DNA from: Mesobacillus sp. S13
GTDB lineage: Bacteria > Bacillota > Bacilli > Bacillales > Cytobacillaceae
Assembly: GCF_020422885.1 (NCBI RefSeq)
Contig: NZ_CP084622.1
Location: forward strand, 2,127,001-2,191,000
Direction of reading: 5' to 3'
Length of the DNA stretch: 64,000 bases
Shown: positions 1 to 7,661 of the stretch, piece after piece
Position numbering within the stretch: the first letter of the stretch is position 1
Layout of the letters: each line of letters opens with the position of its first letter
The notes under the pieces: model-generated
The model's input: only the letters and a program-made list of their open reading frames with translations
Told to the model about the DNA's origin: nothing
The model's database searches: none
Made by a program: the position numbers and the translations under genes

Positions 1-2
1 AA

Positions 3-92
3 GCAAGGATGAAGCGGGGGAAACAAAGCCTAGGAAAAATCCTGCAGGAATCCAGGCAATTTTTACAGGAGGTGAAGGTCAATGGGATCTAA
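3..92 (+). CDS. ECF sigma factor, C-terminal end only (partial)
   Basis: The frame starting at base 3 is open from the window edge to TAA at 90-92 and reads about 29 residues beginning ARMKRGKQSLGKILQE. The Arg/Lys-rich start followed by an amphipathic helix is typical of the last helix of region 4 of an ECF sigma factor, which contacts the -35 element. Its stop overlaps the ATG of the next gene by 11 bases, as in sigma/anti-sigma pairs. The call is inferred from this tail and from the neighbour; most of the gene lies outside the window. Confidence 0.5.
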   Translation, partial: ARMKRGKQSLGKILQESRQFLQEVKVNGI

Positions 93-1188
93 TAAAAATG
101 ATCGGATCGAATCACTTGAGCAACTGGAGATACCTGAAAGCATTTATCAATTCATCGAGGAGATACCCCATAAATCAATCACCTCTGAAGCAGACGAACA
201 AGTCGAAGAGGATTGGAAGAGGTTCCAGAGACATACAAGAAAGCAAAAAACGGTCATCATTAAGAAGCGAATGGCCATCCTGTCGCTTTCAGCTGCTGCG
301 GTACTAGGCCTTTTCATCAGTACAGCCTTTGTTTCCCCAGCTGTTGCCCAAGTGGCCTCCCATATTCCTTACCTTAACCTTATTTTTGAAAATAAAATAC
401 AGGTGAAAACGCTTGAAAATGAAATATATCAAGCGATCATGGATAAGAACTTTAAAAACATTGCCTTGCATGTTAATAGAAAAGAAAAATATATCGAGGC
501 CATGGTGTTTAATACGGAGGAATATTATAAAGAAATGAAAACACCCATTAAGGATATGATCAGTGAAATCCTGAACGACAGGAATGAAGGTGATTACGAA
601 ATCAGGGTGGCTAACGATCCGGAAACTGCTGTACAGTGGAGCAAGATTGATGTAGAAACCGACAAAAAAATTGCTGAAGTAGAGAAAACGGTATATGAAG
701 TGCTGGGCAAGTATCATTATGATTCTCCAAGGCACACAAGCGGGATCAGTGTAGATCGAGTCAATCTCGAGCTTCCGGTAAACGAACCTAATATCAAGAA
801 GATTCCACTTGAAATAAAAGAATTGCTGAAACAAAGGGACCTTGGCGATCTGGAAGTGAAAGTGTACACATATGACCCTGGTTTAGAAGAACGTGGCGGC
901 AAGTTCATTAAAATATTTGATTCAATTGCTATTGGGTTAAAAGCAAAGCCTGAATACAAGATCGATTCTGTAGGCTTTTCTAATAATAAGAAAGAGCATT
1001 TTTACATTTCGATTCAGTTGGTGCTGGAGTCAACGGATCCTGATATTGAGGAAGTAGTAGAATCAATCGAAAAAACAGTCCAGGACTTTCTTGAGTCTGA
1101 CGATGCATTAACCTCCATCCAGGATGAAAAATACCAGGTTGTCATTTCAAGCAGTGATAAGAAGAAGATGAAGGTCATCAGCAACTAA
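82..1188 (+). CDS. membrane-anchored anti-sigma-like protein (DUF4179/DUF4030 type)
   Basis: 368 residues. A charged cytoplasmic N-terminus of about 70 residues is followed by one membrane segment (about residues 66-92, ending ...FVSPAVAQVA) and a long extracellular region rich in Glu, Lys and Asp. This is the layout of Bacillales DUF4179/DUF4030 proteins encoded beside ECF sigma factors, where the N-terminus holds the sigma factor at the membrane. The start is set by AGGAGGTGAAGG ending just before ATG 82, and the gene overlaps the end of the upstream sigma gene, suggesting translational coupling. The signal sensed by the outer domain cannot be told. Confidence 0.65.
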   Translation: MGSNKNDRIESLEQLEIPESIYQFIEEIPHKSITSEADEQVEEDWKRFQRHTRKQKTVIIKKRMAILSLSAAAVLGLFISTAFVSPAVAQVASHIPYLNLIFENKIQVKTLENEIYQAIMDKNFKNIALHVNRKEKYIEAMVFNTEEYYKEMKTPIKDMISEILNDRNEGDYEIRVANDPETAVQWSKIDVETDKKIAEVEKTVYEVLGKYHYDSPRHTSGISVDRVNLELPVNEPNIKKIPLEIKELLKQRDLGDLEVKVYTYDPGLEERGGKFIKIFDSIAIGLKAKPEYKIDSVGFSNNKKEHFYISIQLVLESTDPDIEEVVESIEKTVQDFLESDDALTSIQDEKYQVVISSSDKKKMKVISN

Positions 1189-1208
1189 GCATGGGACATC
1201 CCATGCTT
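1187..1208 (+). repeat. left copy of 22-bp direct repeat at IS edge (terminator stem)
   Basis: A 10-bp perfect stem (arm AAGCATGGGA) with a 2-base centre, identical to 2950-2971. It begins at the stop codon of the upstream gene. The right copy is followed by a T tract and so looks like that gene's original terminator, duplicated when the IS inserted. Confidence 0.7.
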
Positions 1209-1210
1209 CA

Positions 1211-1260
1211 GACTGTAGACAAACTCGATGGAAATCGAGCTTGTCTACAGTCTTTTTTTT
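1211..1260 (+). terminator. hairpin with T8 tail at the left IS end
   Basis: An 18-of-19 bp stem (1211-1229 with 1234-1252) is followed by eight T. It would stop transcription entering the IS from the upstream operon. The left arm doubles as the putative IS terminal repeat. Confidence 0.7.
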
Positions 1261-1281
1261 GGTTGGTGCTGAAATGGGGGC

Positions 1282-1415
1282 TGTTGATTTCCGTTCCAGG
1301 CGCTTCGCTTTCCGCGGGGCTGGCGGTGAGCCTCCTCACCGCCGTTGGCGTCTGCGGGGTCTCACCTGTCCAGCTGAGCCCGCAGGAGTCTACGCGCCTT
1401 CCACTCCAATCAACA
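1282..1415. repeat. 134-bp GC-rich palindromic interspersed element
   Basis: Begins TGTTGATT and ends AATCAACA. The outer 22 bases of each side are imperfect inverted repeats (shared TGTTGATT, GT, AGGCGC). It is clearly more GC-rich than its surroundings. Similar elements are recalled from intergenic regions of many Bacillaceae genomes. Short readings through it are not convincing genes. Confidence 0.6.
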
Positions 1416-1491
1416 GGACTTACAAACTTAACGTGGAACTAAACATAAGTCTATTTTAAAATAGATACATATAACGCTTGAGGTGATGAAG

Positions 1492-2850
1492 ATGCTTTCA
1501 AAGAACAATCCAATCCAACGAGATCAATTAGAAATGGTTGCTTTAGACCAACTGGTTCCTATGGAACATTTAGTCCGTAAAATGGAAGCAGCCATAGATT
1601 TTTCTTTCATTTATGACTTGGTGAAAGATGTGTATTCGGAAGTAGGCCGCCCAAGCATTGACCCTGTTATTCTGATTAAACTCTCATTCATTCAATATAC
1701 ATTCGGCATCCGTTCCATGCGCCAGACCATTGCCGAAGTAGAAACGAACATGGCTTACCGCTGGTTTTTGGGTTATGGATTCCATGATAAAGTGCCCCAC
1801 TTCTCCACCTTCGGGAAGAATTACGAACGCCGTTTTAAAGACACTGATTTGTTTGAACAGATTTTCTATCGAATTCTTAAGACCGCAGCTGATAAGAAAC
1901 TTATTAGTGCAGAACACGTCTTCATTGATTCAACCCACGTTAAAGCAAGTGCGAATAAGCATAAATTCGAGAAGAAAGTAGTGCGGAAGGAAACACGGGC
2001 GTATCAAGAGAAACTCCAGGAAGAAATCAATCAAGATCGGGAAGAACATGGGAAGAAGCCTTTTCCTCCTGATAAATTCGACAAGGAAGAATCGAAGGAA
2101 ATAAAGGAAAGCACGACCGATCCGGAGAGTGGATACTACGTCAAGGATGAACGGACAAAGCAGTTTGCCTACTCCTTTCATGCGGCATCAGACCGAAATG
2201 GATTTGTCCTAGGAACAATTGTGACACCTGGTAACACCCATGACAGCCTGATCCTTGAACCACTGGTAGAACAAGTAATAGAGAAAGTTGGAAAGCCCAA
2301 AGCCGTTGCGGCCGACGCAGCCTATAAAACTCCAGCCATTACGAAGTTTCTGTTTGAAAATGAAATAACTCCGGCTTTGCCTTATACCCGACCACGAACG
2401 AAGGACGGATTCTTCCGTAAATATGACTATGTATATGACGAATTTTATGACTGTTACTTGTGTCCTGCCGGTGAGATCCTAAGGTATTCCACCACTACAA
2501 AAGAGGGATATCGTGAGTACAAATCTCCCAAACATATCTGCGCCACCTGCCCATTTTTAGCGCAATGTACAGAAAGCAAAGACCACCAAAAGGTGGTAAC
2601 GCGCCACATCTGGCATGAGTATTTGGAAGAGGCAGACCATTTAAGGCACCAATCAGAAGTAAAACAAATCTATGCGAAGCGCAAAGAAACCATTGAGCGC
2701 GTATTCGCAGATGCAAAAGAAAAGCATGGCATGCGTTGGACAACCCTAAGGGGACTTAAAAAATTGTCGATGCAGGCGATGCTTACTTTCGCTGCATTGA
2801 ACTTGAAGAAGATGGCCAACTGGACATGGAGAAGTCCAGTACTGGCCTAA
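1492..2850 (+). CDS. IS1182 family transposase
   Basis: 452 residues from ATG 1492, chosen because GAGGTG at 1480-1485 is correctly spaced; the GTG at 1483 lies inside that site. The N-terminus (MLSKNNPIQRDQLEMV, then GRPSIDPVILIKLSFIQY) matches the DUF772 region. The DDE domain shows VFIDSTHVKA, VAADAAYKT and ETIERVFADAKEKHG, giving candidate Asp, Asp and Glu catalytic residues. A Cys-rich stretch (CYLCPAG, CATCPF) sits before the last motif, as in this family. The frame is intact, so the element may be active. Confidence 0.93.
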   Translation: MLSKNNPIQRDQLEMVALDQLVPMEHLVRKMEAAIDFSFIYDLVKDVYSEVGRPSIDPVILIKLSFIQYTFGIRSMRQTIAEVETNMAYRWFLGYGFHDKVPHFSTFGKNYERRFKDTDLFEQIFYRILKTAADKKLISAEHVFIDSTHVKASANKHKFEKKVVRKETRAYQEKLQEEINQDREEHGKKPFPPDKFDKEESKEIKESTTDPESGYYVKDERTKQFAYSFHAASDRNGFVLGTIVTPGNTHDSLILEPLVEQVIEKVGKPKAVAADAAYKTPAITKFLFENEITPALPYTRPRTKDGFFRKYDYVYDEFYDCYLCPAGEILRYSTTTKEGYREYKSPKHICATCPFLAQCTESKDHQKVVTRHIWHEYLEEADHLRHQSEVKQIYAKRKETIERVFADAKEKHGMRWTTLRGLKKLSMQAMLTFAALNLKKMANWTWRSPVLA

Positions 2851-2899
2851 AAGTATAGAAAAGAGAGTCTATTTCCTTTGAAAAATTCGATGAAATCCA

Positions 2900-2940
2900 A
2901 AAAGGGGTTCGGAATGAGAGCATTCCGAACCCCTTTTGTC
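2900..2940 (+). terminator. terminator after the transposase
   Basis: A 17-bp perfect stem (AAAAGGGGTTCGGAATG at 2900-2916) with AGAG loop. The distal arm ends in TTTT. It lies just inside the right end of the IS. Confidence 0.75.
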
Positions 2941-2949
2941 TACAAACTG

Positions 2950-2978
2950 AAGCATGGGACATCCCATGCTTTTTTTCT
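2950..2978 (+). terminator. right copy of the 22-bp direct repeat, with T tract
   Basis: Bases 2950-2971 repeat 1187-1208 exactly and run into seven T. This is the probable native terminator of the anti-sigma-like gene, now 1.76 kb away from it. Confidence 0.65.
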
Positions 2979-3052
2979 GTATTTTTTTCTAGTAGGAATC
3001 ACATGTATATGGTAAAATTTTCTTCAAATTAAAAAGAAAGAGTGTGCCTGTT

Positions 3053-3799
3053 ATGATTGAAAGTTTCGCAGTGTCATTGTTTGGAGAGGAAAGAAACATC
3101 AGAGTTTATGTGCCTTCTAAGGATAAAGGCAATATGTATCCTGTTCTGTATATGCATGATGGCCAGAATGTGTTTGGCAATGAAGAGGCGATTGGCGGTG
3201 TTGCGTTGGAGCTGCACGACTATCTGGAAAAGAACGATGTAGAGCTCATAGTCGTGGCGATTGACCAGAATTCTCCGGAGCGGATCAATGAATATTGTCC
3301 CTGGAAGAATGGTGAATACACAGCGAAGCTTCTTGGCAAACCGAGTTCTGAAGGCGGGAAGGGTAAGGAGTACGTCGAGTTTATTGTGAATGAGTTGAAG
3401 CCTCTAATAGACTCGAAGTATCGTACAGACCCGGCAGAAACCTATATGGCCGGCATTTCTTTGGGAGCATTAGTCACTGTATATGCTGCGTGCACTTACC
3501 CTCGGATTTTTAAAAGAATCGCAGGACTTTCCTCAGGTTTTTACCGTAACCAGGAGAAAATGGAGCAGTTGTTGAAAACGGCAGATATATCTCAGATGGA
3601 AAAAGTATATCTGGATTGCGGAACAAAAGAAGGGGGAGAGAAACTCGCCGGTCCATTCCTGGAGACCAACCTAGCGATATTCGGGCTGATCCGGCAGAAA
3701 GGAATAGAGGCGGAACTGAAAGTGATTGAAGGAGCGGAACATAATTATCAAGCCTTCAAGAAACGGTTCCCGGAAATTATAACTTATTTATTAGCTTAG
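3053..3799 (+). CDS. putative esterase of the alpha/beta hydrolase fold (esterase D/IroE-like)
   Basis: About 248 residues. The N-terminal strand region reads YPVLYMHDGQNVF, typical of the putative-esterase family (COG2819-like). The nucleophile elbow is GISLGA, with Ser as nucleophile, and a C-terminal EGAEHNY supplies the likely catalytic His. No signal peptide is seen, so it is cytoplasmic. The substrate is unknown; relatives cleave carboxyl esters or siderophore esters. An alternative GTG start lies at 3044; both have only a weak AGAAAGAG site. It stands alone between the IS and a convergent gene. Confidence 0.8.
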   Translation: MIESFAVSLFGEERNIRVYVPSKDKGNMYPVLYMHDGQNVFGNEEAIGGVALELHDYLEKNDVELIVVAIDQNSPERINEYCPWKNGEYTAKLLGKPSSEGGKGKEYVEFIVNELKPLIDSKYRTDPAETYMAGISLGALVTVYAACTYPRIFKRIAGLSSGFYRNQEKMEQLLKTADISQMEKVYLDCGTKEGGEKLAGPFLETNLAIFGLIRQKGIEAELKVIEGAEHNYQAFKKRFPEIITYLLA

Positions 3800-3826
3800 T
3801 ATATAGTCCAAAAAACGTTAATAATT

Positions 3827-3849
3827 AGGCTCACTTGATAGGTGAGCCT
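3827..3849. terminator. shared hairpin between convergent genes
   Basis: Stem AGGCTCAC with GTGAGCCT around a short loop, midway between the esterase and the MEDS gene. T tails are weak on both strands. Confidence 0.5.
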
Positions 3850-3856
3850 GGTTTAT

Positions 3857-4396
3857 TCATGCTTTATCCTTGATAAGAAAGTTGTGGCAATTCAGAAGGC
3901 CTGTTTCTATTTCCATGCTGACCCGCTCTGAATCATAGGCACAAACAGAAAGAAGTTCAGTATCGCTGACAATGACATCGGCCGCTTGTTCAGATAGAAT
4001 CAATTTTTGGCTGATTTCGTGATCATCCCGCCATTCTACATGCGCCCAGGTGCGTATCACTACATCCATTTCTGAATAACCATCGATTAAGTTGGGGAGG
4101 TAATCAAAAATAGAATTTACATTGAAATCGCCCTTGGCATAATAAAAGTCATAGTTATTGACGAACTTAACTTTATCGAATTTTCTTTCATCCAATGATT
4201 CTTTAAGTCTTTTAGTAATCAAGGGGATGAATCTGTCATTTTCAATAATGATGGAATATTCATCACGATCCAGACCGGAAAGGACAAAATCAACCAATCT
4301 GCTGACATACAGCTCCTGATCCTTAAAAAAATATAACCCATGTCCCTTGGTAAGGCCGGCAAGTTCATTGACTTCCTTTAACTGCATACTTTCCAA
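3857..4396 (-). CDS. MEDS domain protein (DcmR-like sensory domain)
   Basis: 179 residues. The opening GHGLYFFKDQELYVSRLVDFV and the following YSIIIENDR match the MEDS (methanogen/methylotroph DcmR sensory) domain, which fills nearly the whole protein. No DNA-binding or kinase domain is attached, so it is a free-standing sensor domain. The start is TTG 4396 after GGGGTG; ATG 4387 is possible. Stand-alone MEDS proteins are common in Bacillaceae and may bind small ligands or partner proteins. The function is not known. Confidence 0.75.
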   Translation of the reverse strand: MESMQLKEVNELAGLTKGHGLYFFKDQELYVSRLVDFVLSGLDRDEYSIIIENDRFIPLITKRLKESLDERKFDKVKFVNNYDFYYAKGDFNVNSIFDYLPNLIDGYSEMDVVIRTWAHVEWRDDHEISQKLILSEQAADVIVSDTELLSVCAYDSERVSMEIETGLLNCHNFLIKDKA

Positions 4397-4569
4397 ATAA
4401 GCACCCCATCGAGTTGTAACATATTAGACGTTCAATAAAGTGTATCACACTTGGAGGTTTATATGTGTGTACTTTGAAAATCTTCTTTATTTAAGCAATC
4501 ATCCTTTCTTGCAAAAAGAGGAAGCAGGATTTACTTAAACAGACCACCGCTTGCGGATCAACGAGTTAA

Positions 4570-4600
4570 GCTCAGAACTTTTTATATTCTGAGCAGTTTT
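4570..4600. terminator. hairpin downstream of the MBL hydrolase gene
   Basis: GCTCAGAA pairs with TTCTGAGC across a nine-base loop. The T run is modest, so termination is probable but not certain. Confidence 0.45.
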
Positions 4601-4613
4601 CCTGTTATGTTTA

Positions 4614-5375
4614 TTAAAAAGTAAATGACTCTCCGTCATTCGGTACCAAGACACTGGTGGAGATTCCATGTTCATTCAGAAAGCTTTTTAGTTCTTCTCT
4701 TGATATAGTCCAATGGTTGACTGCTTCCATATGGCTGGCGATTATTTTTGCAGAAGGAGCGGCTTTATGGACTTCAAGAACATCGTCTTTCCCCATGACA
4801 AGTGAACCGCCTTGAAGGAATTGATTGTCCCCCGCATTAACGACAATAACTTCAGGTGTGTGGGAATCGATGGCTTCCTGTACACCTTCATACCAGACTG
4901 TGTCTCCTGCAACATATAAGGTTTTTTCGGTATCATGCTTAAAGACGACACCACACACCAGACCGGCTAGTTTTAATATTTCCCCTCTGCCGTGCTCGCC
5001 TTTGGTCTTAATTAACTGAACGTCTTTGAATACTGTATCTTCCTGTAAAACTTCAACATTTTTAAATCCGTCATTTTTGACAGAATTGGCATCTTCCTCA
5101 TTTTGTACAAAGATTTTTATATCCTTCGGAAGTACCTCTTTGGCAGCATCATCATAGTGGTCCAAGTGTAAATGAGTTACAATGACCGCATCCACATCAT
5201 TAATAATGTCATCAATAGAGGACGGCAAGATGACTAAAGGATTGTTTTGGTCCTGCCTTAATGAATTTGGGAAGGGAGGGTATGATCCTTTTTCAGCCAA
5301 AAATGGATCGATTAAAAACTTCTTGCCGGCATATTGTACAACTAATGTTGCATTTCGAATTTGTTGTATATTCAT
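4614..5375 (-). CDS. MBL-fold metal-dependent hydrolase (UlaG-like)
   Basis: 253 residues. The metal-binding motif HLHLDHYD (HxHxDH) is present, with later metal ligands in GEHGRGE, YVAGDTVWY and ASHMEAVNHW. This layout fits the UlaG-like branch of the metallo-beta-lactamase fold, often annotated as an L-ascorbate-6-phosphate lactonase relative. The substrate cannot be named. It is divergent from an Lrp-type regulator at 5494, a pairing that suggests control by that regulator. No signal peptide. Confidence 0.85.
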   Translation of the reverse strand: MNIQQIRNATLVVQYAGKKFLIDPFLAEKGSYPPFPNSLRQDQNNPLVILPSSIDDIINDVDAVIVTHLHLDHYDDAAKEVLPKDIKIFVQNEEDANSVKNDGFKNVEVLQEDTVFKDVQLIKTKGEHGRGEILKLAGLVCGVVFKHDTEKTLYVAGDTVWYEGVQEAIDSHTPEVIVVNAGDNQFLQGGSLVMGKDDVLEVHKAAPSAKIIASHMEAVNHWTISREELKSFLNEHGISTSVLVPNDGESFTF

Positions 5376-5493
5376 ATTTATTAGCTCCTTTTCTATAATG
5401 TATATATAGTTTATAATAAGACCGCTTTTGACTTACATAGCTTAAATCAAGTCTTTTTGCTCTTTCACTTGATTATTGAAAGGATTTGAAAAA

Positions 5494-5907
5494 ATGTTGG
5501 ATACCACCGATTTGAAAATTATAGAGGAACTGACCCTTAACAGCCGGATTACGATGAAGGAACTGGGTGAAAAAGTACATTTGACAGGCCAGGCTGCTTC
5601 ATCTAGAGTCGCCAAGTTAGAGGATCTGGGAATCATTGAAGGGTATACGATAAAAGTGAACCAAATGAAAATGGGCTATTCCGTTCACGCCATTATACAT
5701 GTTTTTACGAAAACCACGAATCATCAACCTTATCTTTCATTTTTAAAAAAACATGGAACATCCGTGTTGAACAACTATAAAGTCAGTGGAGAAAGCTGTT
5801 ACCTGCTAGAATGCAAATTTCCATCAAATGAAATATTAGATGAATTCCTGACAGGCTTGAGCAATCATGTGAGCTATAAATTATCGATTGTTATTAACAA
5901 GCAGTAG
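5494..5907 (+). CDS. Lrp/AsnC family transcriptional regulator
   Basis: 137 residues from ATG 5494, which follows GAAAGGA at good spacing; the upstream TTG at 5476 precedes that site and is unlikely. The N-terminus MLDTTDLKIIEELTLNSRI then KVHLTGQAASSRVAKLEDLGII is the classic AsnC-type winged helix-turn-helix. The C-terminal half is the RAM ligand-binding domain. It is divergent from the MBL hydrolase gene, its likely target, with about 118 bases between. The effector is unknown. Confidence 0.9.
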   Translation: MLDTTDLKIIEELTLNSRITMKELGEKVHLTGQAASSRVAKLEDLGIIEGYTIKVNQMKMGYSVHAIIHVFTKTTNHQPYLSFLKKHGTSVLNNYKVSGESCYLLECKFPSNEILDEFLTGLSNHVSYKLSIVINKQ

Positions 5908-5956
5908 AGCACGCCTAATTCCTTCTTTTCCTAACTACCATCCATACACTTGTCTC

Positions 5957-5985
5957 CCTCCATGAATACCCTGATGGTATGGAGG
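5957..5985 (+). promoter_or_regulatory. hairpin pairing with the ribosome site of the Cys-rich peptide gene
   Basis: CCTCC (5957-5961) and ATACC (5966-5970) can pair with GGTAT and GGAGG (5976-5985), leaving a four-base bulge. The GGAGG is the ribosome site of the gene at 5993. This could limit its translation. Confidence 0.4.
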
Positions 5986-5992
5986 TGAGATC

Positions 5993-6247
5993 ATGGATAG
6001 AAAGGATCAAAAAGGTGAATTATCTGATTTGTTTTGCGACCATCGAGTGAATAGCGTGCCTTTTCCAAGATTAAGGGTCATTCCTGTAAGTGAAGTGCCG
6101 GATGATTGTGTATTGGTTTGTGTCGGACCAATTTGTTATTTAGCCTGCTACGGAGCTGGCGTGGAACCATTCGAAGATTGCCAGATTGTTTGTTCAGAGA
6201 GCGGTCAATGCTTTATTGTTTGTCCGTATTTTCCCGAAGAGGAATAA
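5993..6247 (+). CDS. small cysteine-rich protein, unknown function
   Basis: 84 residues with a strong GGAGGTGA site. It has eight cysteines; seven lie in the second half, in pairs such as CVLVC, CYLAC and CQIVC and a final CFIVC. There is no signal peptide or lipobox. The centre is hydrophobic and the end acidic (PYFPEEE). I do not recognise the family. The next plus-strand gene is a PLP enzyme of the cysteine-desulfurase-like group, 141 bases downstream after a possible terminator. Metal or sulfur handling, or a modified peptide precursor, are conceivable but not shown. Confidence 0.6.
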   Translation: MDRKDQKGELSDLFCDHRVNSVPFPRLRVIPVSEVPDDCVLVCVGPICYLACYGAGVEPFEDCQIVCSESGQCFIVCPYFPEEE

Positions 6248-6259
6248 TGAGAAGGATGG

Positions 6260-6290
6260 AAGAGGAGCCGTTGAAGATGGTCCTCTTTCG
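6260..6290 (+). terminator. probable terminator after the Cys-rich gene
   Basis: An AGAGGA-type arm pairs with TCCTCT across a nine-base loop, followed by TTTCGTTTG. Moderate strength. Confidence 0.45.
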
Positions 6291-6388
6291 TTTGTCGAAA
6301 GATTACACCTGTAATTATTAGAAAATTATGACATAATGAAAGGAAATACAATTAAATTTGGCAGAAGGAGTGATGGAGGTTGGCTAAT

Positions 6389-7627
6389 ATGTTTCCAATT
6401 GAACAGGTGAGGGATAGATTCCCGGCGTTAAATCGCGAAGACAATGGAAAAAAAGTGATTTATTTTGACGGGCCGGGCGGTACACAAATGGTCGATCAGG
6501 CGATGGAGTACATGTATCGGTACATAAGGAATGGCATGGCAAACCTACATGGAACCTTCAACACAAGTGCCGATACGGATGCGTTGCTGGATAAAGCCCG
6601 CGAAACTGTTGCTGATTTGTTAGGATGCCAGGCGAAAGAAGTAGCGTTCGGTGCCAATATGACGACACATGCTTTTGCCATTGCACGAAGTCTGGCTGGT
6701 TTTATTAAAGAAGGCGATGAAATTGTGGTCACAGAGCTCGACCACCGTGCAAATGTAGATCCATGGGTTACCCTTGCCAGGGACTGCGGTGCGACGATTA
6801 AATTCATTAAACTGAATCCTGAATCTTTCACTTTAAAATTAGAGGATTTACATGAAATCATTACTGATAAAACAAAGCTTGTGGCAGCTGGGATGTCATC
6901 GAATGTGACAGGGACTGTAACGGACTTGCAGCCAATCATAGAACGTGCGAAGGAAGTTGGAGCTCTAGCGGTGGTCGATGCCGTCCATGGAGTGCCGCAT
7001 TTATCGATCGATGTCCAGGAATTAGGATGTGACATCCTTTTGTGTTCTGCCTATAAGTTCTTCGGTCCACATGTTGGCATCGCTGTTGTACGGGAGAGCT
7101 TATTCGAAAAACTTCCTGTCTATAAACTGAAGCCGGCACCTGCTGAAATTCCTTACAAGCTCGAAACGGGCACTCAAAATCACGAAGGAATTGCAGGGCT
7201 AATGGGGGCGATTCAGTTCATTGAAGAACTGGGTTATGGGGAGACGAGAAGGGAACGACTGGTGACAGGAATGCATGCAATCGATGATCATGAAACTGAG
7301 CTGGCAGCGGAAGTGGAAAGCTTTTTGCGAAGCCTGCCGGAGGTGACGCTCTATCGTGCAGCTTCTGGACGCAGGACACCTACATTTGCTTTTACCATTG
7401 AAGGTCGTCGTTCACGCGATGTAACGGCATGGCTTTCGGAAAATTACAATATGTGTGTCGCAGATGGGGACTTCTACGCCTCCACAATGGCAGAAGTTCT
7501 CAATGTCTATTCAACAGGAGGTTGGGTGCGAATCGGGCTTGCGCCTTATAATACAATAGAAGAAATCCAGCAATTGAAAGAAGCGTTAACAGCTTACATT
7601 CAGCAGCATCAGCAGAATGTAGTTTAA
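6389..7627 (+). CDS. cysteine desulfurase-like PLP enzyme (class V aminotransferase fold, TIGR01976 type)
   Basis: 412 residues from ATG 6389; the TTG at 6380 abuts the GGAGG site and cannot be the start. The opening FPALNREDNGKKVIYFDGPGGTQ and LHGTFNTSADTDALLDKAR match the cysteine-desulfurase-like subfamily. The PLP Lys lies in LLCSAYKFFGPHVG, after the cofactor Asp/His in VVDAVHGVPH. The usual SufS active-site loop with a catalytic Cys (GHHCA) is not seen; the region has NMCVADGDFYA instead. The reaction may therefore differ from sulfur transfer. It lies 34 bases before a LysE-type exporter gene, suggesting joint transcription. Confidence 0.85.
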   Translation: MFPIEQVRDRFPALNREDNGKKVIYFDGPGGTQMVDQAMEYMYRYIRNGMANLHGTFNTSADTDALLDKARETVADLLGCQAKEVAFGANMTTHAFAIARSLAGFIKEGDEIVVTELDHRANVDPWVTLARDCGATIKFIKLNPESFTLKLEDLHEIITDKTKLVAAGMSSNVTGTVTDLQPIIERAKEVGALAVVDAVHGVPHLSIDVQELGCDILLCSAYKFFGPHVGIAVVRESLFEKLPVYKLKPAPAEIPYKLETGTQNHEGIAGLMGAIQFIEELGYGETRRERLVTGMHAIDDHETELAAEVESFLRSLPEVTLYRAASGRRTPTFAFTIEGRRSRDVTAWLSENYNMCVADGDFYASTMAEVLNVYSTGGWVRIGLAPYNTIEEIQQLKEALTAYIQQHQQNVV

Positions 7628-7661
7628 TAGAAAGATAATATACGGTAGGGGAAGATGAACG

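Larger units (their letters stand above)
1209..2949 (+). mobile_element. IS1182-type insertion sequence
   Basis: A 1741-bp element bounded by matching 22-bp direct repeats. Its ends are imperfect inverted repeats: left CAGACTGTAGACAAA at 1209-1223 and the complement of the right end CAGTTTGTAGACAAA (13 of 15 match). It carries one full-length transposase gene. A GC-rich 134-bp repeat lies between the left end and the transposase. The exact ends are inferred; a second copy of the left-end motif in inverted form at 1240-1252 leaves some doubt about the left border. Confidence 0.6.

Noticed and set aside
1191..1459. Short readings of 72-83 residues through the IS left end
   Set aside because: They translate hairpins and the GC-rich repeat in two frames; no ribosome sites.
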